In this document: in pieces, positions 60,201 through 64,000 of the stretch
Numbering within the stretch: the first letter of the stretch is position 1
Layout of the letters: each line of letters opens with the position of its first letter
Origin: Notamacropus eugenii
Taxonomy: Eukaryota > Chordata > Mammalia > Diprotodontia > Macropodidae
Assembly (NCBI RefSeq): GCF_028372415.1
Contig: NC_092872.1
Coordinates: forward strand, 91,680,575-91,744,574
DNA: 64,000 nt
Direction: 5' to 3'
The notes under the pieces: generated by a model
Told to the model about the DNA's origin: nothing
What the model saw: the letters and a program-made list of their open reading frames with translations, nothing else
Databases searched by the model: none
Program-made: the position numbers and the translations under genes

Positions 60201-63200
60201 TGATATTGAGCAAGCCCTTTAACCCTTCTAAGGTTCAGCTGGCCTCAGATTCCTCATTTATAAAATGAAAGTGTTGGACTAGAAGATTCCCAAGTTCACT
60301 CTCAAATGCAAGCTATGAACCTACAATCCCAGAGATACCAGCTTACTCTACAACATATTGTCTCATGCTGTCTTCTCACAGACAGTACTCCTCTCTCATT
60401 ACTAAAAATTCTTTTCCAAATTACACAGATTGTGACAAAACTGGACCACACCAAATCTTCTTAGATTAAAAAATATGCAACCCAAATAGCTAAAGTTGTG
60501 TGGTATCAGTAATTTAAATATAAACAATACTTGAAATCTGATTCTGAAAATATATATTGTCAAAAAAATCCTTTTAATAATCCTAAAGACAAAGAGCTCT
60601 TGTCTACCAGATACAGCATAGGTGAATTAAAACCACAAAGAGAAAGAACTTAAAAGTTGTTTTTAGGTTGAAAGGGACATTAGACAATAATCTGAATGAA
60701 ATATTAACCCAGCTCTATTTAGGTCAGTTTGTTTTTTTTTTTCATTATAATAGTTTTAGATAATTATGTTTCTGATATTAAAAAAAAAAAAACCAACAAA
60801 AAACCAAAGGACAAAATTTCAGAATCCTAATATGGTGTATCTCGAAGCAAGTATCCATTGTCTCCAAGTGAGAGACATGATTCAGAATACATAAGTAATT
60901 CCTTTAAAAGTTAAGTCATAGTTAATATGGGAAGGCTATCTGATAACTTTACCTCCCAGATTTGATATCTCTTTCTATCTACCTTTCTTTGGTAGGGGGA
61001 AAGGTGGTAATGAGAGGAAACCAAACTTGTGATTTCATTGCTGTATGGAACTCACAGTAAAGAAATTCTCTACCAATGCTGTACGTGGGCAGCTTCAGTC
61101 TTAAACAGCCAACTGGAGCAACAAAGTAGAGGTCTTGACTCTCAAGCCTGGCTCTGCAGCCACCACACTATGCTGCCTCTCAATTATTCCCCTCCAAAAA
61201 TTGTTTTTAGGATAATTGGAATGTTTTTAATGGGAGGTGGGGTGGGGACAGAAGGGGATAGATCCAAATCTGCAATATTAGTTGCCTGGGGCACTGAGAG
61301 GTTAAGTGACTTGCTGATGGTCATAGAGACAGTATATGACAAAGGCAGAATTTGAAACCAAGTCTACCTGACTTCAAGGCCAGCCCTGTAAAATAAACTG
61401 TTCTTACATGCATATTGTCTAATGAGTTCCTTATAGCTCACTAACCAAGCTAATTTTTTGAGCTAATGACTTGACCGTGACCAAATACACTGTCAAAGTA
61501 TTTGACTACTTGATAAATTAAGTAAACTGATTAAATAATATTTAAGACATTATTTAAAGATGTTTTTGAATTTCATAAGAATTAAAAAGGTATAACAACA
61601 AATAATGTTAGCTTTTAATTTCACTGTAAGTCCACTAATAAAGATTACTATTTAAAAGGTTTAAAGTTCCCTCAAATTAATGTCATTTCGCAATTATTTG
61701 AGGTGCCTAATAAAAAAAGTGGCTTAAAAATTACGTATGTACATCAAACTGTAAAGGCATTTGTTTCTTTGTGGGAAGAGGACGGATGTTCATCCACTTC
61801 TTACGTTCATTAGACATCACTCTCATCGCTCGACGATCTTTGGTCCACCTAAGAAAAATGGAGTTCAGAAAAACAAAGATACACTGGCAATAGGTACAAC
61901 ATATAGGAATAGATACATGGTTTGTACCTCAAGGGCCATCAGAGAATTTATCTATTTATTTTGCTTAAATTTGTGACATTTCACAATGTTAAAAATAATA
62001 CCTCACTTTATACTGATATTTACATGAAAACTTTTGCTACTGAGCATTTAAAATTAAAGGAAAAACAAAAATTAGACACACAAAAAAATCAAATTTAAGA
62101 ACTTTAAAGTGACAGTCCTAAAAATTAATTCTTTATTTCTGACTTCCTAAATTATTTACTTTCCCCTTGCCCTCTTCCATGCTTTAACTTTTCTTCCTAT
62201 GCTGTAGCTCCCAAAATTTCTTAACGTATCTCTCAACCTATAAAGTGGATAAAAATAAAACTAACATTTGGTTTGGACATGTTACTTACGAGTGCCCTGC
62301 TTTAGCACTACAGTATTTTCTATTTTTATCTGGTTCAATGACTTGGCCGTTTCTCAAACACTGGGCACATACAAACTTTATCTTTAAATTAAGAGATCCA
62401 TATTTTATTTGGTTTCCAGGTACCTTAAGTAAGAAAAAAAAATTATAGAAAAACAAAGACAAAAAATAAATTATAGGAAAATTATTAGAATTTTTCCCCA
62501 AATCAATAAGATACCACCACATATGCAAACTAAACAATATGATTTTTTAATAACACTGATAACATCTATAACTCACCCTAAAATAAAGAAAAACATTTAG
62601 ATATGACAGTCCTCTGTATTATAATAACAGCAGCAGTAACAACAATAAAAACGGCTAGTACGTGTAGAGCACCTACTATGTGCCATCATTGTGCTGAGCA
62701 CTTTATAAATATTATTTCATTCGATCTTTACAACAACCCTGGGAGGTAGGTGCTATTATATACATTTTACAATTGAAGAAATTGAGACAGAGATTATATG
62801 ACTTGTCTAATGCCATACAGCTGCTACGTATCAGAGACTGGATTTTAACTAGGTCTTCCTGACTCCAGGTCCAGCAATCTGTACACTTAGCTGCCGCTCT
62901 TACAAAGTAAAATGTATTTATTTATAAGTAACCACAAATACAACCTTTACCCACATCTCTAAGGTATAGAAGATGTGTTGCCATTTATAAGGAAATAAAA
63001 CTAATGCAGTAAACACCAACGCAACAAACAGAAGTAGATGCTCAAGAAATACTCTGCGTGATAGTAAACTAAAAACAACTTTTTTCACATGAATTTTTAA
63101 CTTGACTTTACTATAATATATTAAATATATGTTTAATTTAATTTAATATAACATATAAAATAACATAATGTTAGTTACCACATCATCATAGCTTCAGAGC

Positions 63201-63727
63201 TAGAAGGGTACTCAGAGCGATCTTGTCTGATGACATCATTTTACAAATGAGGAAACTGTGGGCCAGGGAGGTTAAGTAGTTACTGCCTGCAGTCCTCCTT
63301 CCTAACACAAAAATCCAGTTTGTTGCCCACTTTCTCACTCTAGCTCTCCTATAAATGTTCCCCAAGGGACTGCCCTTCTTGTACATATTGGCATCTCCAG
63401 TGCTTATTATAGCACATAGTAAGTACAGAGAAGTGATTTTTCATTCATTCATTCACTGCCCAAGATCACACAGGTAGTAGGCATCAGAAGAGGCAGGCGA
63501 ACCCAGGTTCTCCAACTCCAGAGCCAATGGTCTTTCCATTGTACCATCCTGCTTCCCATTCTATCCTATACTGAAACCAATTTAATGAGAGAGTTCTCTT
63601 ATATTAGTCCCAAATAGGATGTCAAATGCAGAGTATTCAAATGGAAATACCTGTGCTCCATGTGCTTTTGCTTCCATGTTTTGCCAATACTGCTTAGATT
63701 CTTGAGCAATGGCATCATGTGTTATGC
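51062..63727 (-). CDS. ZC3H7A: ZC3H7A, zinc finger CCCH-type containing 7A, last seven coding exons
   Basis: The spliced CDS in this window is join of 63727-63651, 62423-62290, 61848-61743, 57889-57781, 56027-55894, 53897-53734 and 51251-51062 on the minus strand: 303 residues plus stop TAA, with GT-AG introns and consistent phases. The protein is nearly collinear with the C-terminal third of human ZC3H7A as I recall it (about 970 residues). Fingers in order are: an atypical C-x2-C-x15-C-x5-H (FVCAQC...KYCSAKAGH); a CCCH finger C-x8-C-x5-C-x3-H (LCNHIASGKKCQYVGNC...); a C2H2 finger C-x2-C-x12-H-x5-H (CWMCGKNC...); and a last CCCH finger C-x7-C-x5-C-x3-H. It ends GKYSFLFKDLN. The family binds RNA, with reported binding to microRNA precursor loops. 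The N-terminal TPR part lies beyond base 64000. Confidence 0.96.
51252..53733. other. ZC3H7A last intron with L1 and L2 fragments
   Basis: 52130-52440 is decayed L1 ORF2 (KWSKDMNNSPKNCKLL-like, plus). 52440-53320 is L2 plus. 53320-53640 is a second L1 3' piece (AAGGTGAAGTAAGCAGAACC). 51252-52129 is unassigned. Confidence 0.7.
53734..53897 (-). CDS. ZC3H7A: ZC3H7A coding exon with C2H2 finger
   Basis: Acceptor AAATAG|GTAGAC, donor GATAG|GTATGT, 164 bp. It encodes VDFHCWMCGKNCNSEKQW through FPTGYFSICD plus two bases of Arg. The finger resembles the U1/matrin type, and the first Cys of the last CCCH finger lies at its end, so that finger is split by the next intron. Confidence 0.94.
53898..55893. 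other. ZC3H7A intron, no repeat recognised
   Basis: AT-rich DNA with no gene, RNA gene or repeat that I recognise. Confidence 0.5.
55894..56027 (-). CDS. ZC3H7A: ZC3H7A coding exon (linker)
   Basis: Acceptor TTCTTCAG|TA, donor ATTACT|GTAAGA, 134 bp. It encodes IQDMEQFYDIWLKSQ through NKENGKQIHMPTDYAEIT. The middle (PEKTDDVAGQ) is the more variable part compared with human. Confidence 0.93.
56028..57780. other. ZC3H7A intron with one Mar1 and an L2 tail
   Basis: Mar1 in minus orientation at 56672-56885 (GTGACTCCACGGGACCTTC). L2 tail at 57330-57410 (CCCCAGCACTTAGGACAGTG). The rest is unassigned. Confidence 0.65.
57781..57889 (-). CDS. ZC3H7A: ZC3H7A coding exon with CCCH finger
   Basis: Acceptor CATGTAG|CTG, donor GGAA|GTGAGT, 109 bp. 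It encodes LCNHIASGKKCQYVGNC followed by SFAHSPEEREVWTYMKENG, a complete CCCH finger within one exon. Confidence 0.94.
57890..61742. other. ZC3H7A intron, mostly unassigned
   Basis: Ther2-like SINE in plus orientation at 60115-60335 (TTGGAGTCAGAAGACCTGG) and a MIR minus piece at 61290-61400. AC/AT-rich microsatellite-like DNA at 59540-59620. Otherwise nothing recognised. Confidence 0.6.
61743..61848 (-). CDS. ZC3H7A: ZC3H7A coding exon (basic linker)
   Basis: Acceptor TTCTTAG|G, donor TTTGAT|GTACAT, 106 bp. It encodes SWTKDRRAMRVMSNERKKW through QMPLQFD, a strongly basic linker between two fingers. Confidence 0.94.
62290..62423 (-). CDS. ZC3H7A: ZC3H7A coding exon with atypical C2-C-H finger
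   Basis: The acceptor is a T-rich tract with TTAAG|GTACC; the donor is CACTC|GTAAGT. It encodes VPGNQIKYGSLNLKIKFVC through KAGH and two bases of the next Ser. The stretch NQIKYGSLNLK differs from the NQIMPGFLNMK I recall for human, while the finger itself is almost unchanged. Confidence 0.94.
62615..62900 (-). repeat. MIR/Ther SINE
   Basis: Nearly full length in minus orientation: GTAGAGCACCTACTATGTGC, CAACAACCCTGGGAGGTAGG, CTTCCTGACTCCAGGTCCAG. Confidence 0.8.
63185..63560. repeat. Ther2/MIR3 SINE interrupted by an L2 3' piece
   Basis: 63185-63290 and 63455-63560 are two halves of one minus-orientation SINE. Between them is an L2 tail ending in (TTCA)n. ACTGCC on both sides (63281-63286 and 63456-63461) may be the target duplication. 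Confidence 0.6.
63651..63727 (-). CDS. ZC3H7A: ZC3H7A internal coding exon (first in window)
   Basis: Acceptor CCTAG|GC, donor CACAG|GTATTT, 77 bp. It encodes ITHDAIAQESKQYWQ through AHGAQ and starts with two bases of a split Gly codon. The preceding exon (ending in the LKVWIMQNET-like stretch) was not found before base 64000. Confidence 0.92.
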
Positions 63728-64000
63728 CTAGGATGTACAAAAGCCTTTATTTTAATTATTTCCATAATAACCTCCACTTATTTAGCAGAAATTCAAATAC
63801 ATCAACCAATTAAATGCTCATTTATAGTTACTTGCTCACCTAACGCTTAGCAAACAAGGAAGTACTGTATTTGGGGGAAAAAGATTCAGCAATCGTGATG
63901 AATTCCTGAGAAATCTTTCCTCCTAAGAAATCCATAAACTCATCTGTAGCAATAACCTTAAATTAGACTTAATGAAGGCATTTTTTTAAAACATAACTCA

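Noticed and set aside
1..64000. CRISPR arrays, bacterial operons, tRNA or rRNA genes
   Set aside because: No spaced direct repeats, ribosome-binding-site/operon layout or folded RNA gene was seen. The DNA is eukaryotic with spliced genes.

Overview
The window is mammalian nuclear DNA, almost certainly from a marsupial. The evidence is split genes with GT-AG introns, AT-rich introns full of retroelements, SINEs of the Mar1/Ther (MIR-like CORE-SINE) type, L1 elements with a marsupial-like ORF1/ORF2, and many long LINE-2 (L2) and CR1/L3 fragments. No operons, CRISPR arrays or prokaryotic features are present. The species cannot be named from the sequence alone.

Two protein-coding genes are present, both on the minus strand. 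From about 63.7 kb down to 51.1 kb lie the last seven coding exons of ZC3H7A, a CCCH zinc-finger RNA-binding protein, followed by its 3' UTR (to about 49.9 kb). From 40.15 kb down to 7.07 kb lie the first five coding exons of TXNDC11, an ER membrane protein with thioredoxin domains; the rest lies beyond base 1. All exon junctions were read base by base and their phases join without conflict. The order ZC3H7A then TXNDC11, head to tail, matches what I recall of human 16p13.13. The two proteins have unrelated jobs (RNA binding versus ER protein quality control).

The TXNDC11 5' end sits in a CpG island with GC boxes, a TGACGTGG element, a 24-bp GC-box minisatellite and a minimal AUG-UAA start-stop that overlaps the main AUG. 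A 5'-truncated L1 with a perfect 14-bp target duplication has split this CpG-rich region in two. A long purine-rich tract lies just inside intron 1.

The rest is intronic or intergenic retroelement debris: an RPL29 retrocopy with a 12-bp target duplication (about 2-2.8 kb), a CR1/L3 element (4.5-6.1 kb), a nest of solo LTRs inside older repeats (8.9-15.4 kb), a 5'-complete but 3'-lacking L1 with a target duplication (22.5-23.65 kb), many L2 and SINE copies, and an L1 3' half (47.6-49.7 kb). The most unusual pattern I saw is an open reading frame of about 140 codons antisense to the 3' end of both young L1 copies, with differences between them that keep the frame.
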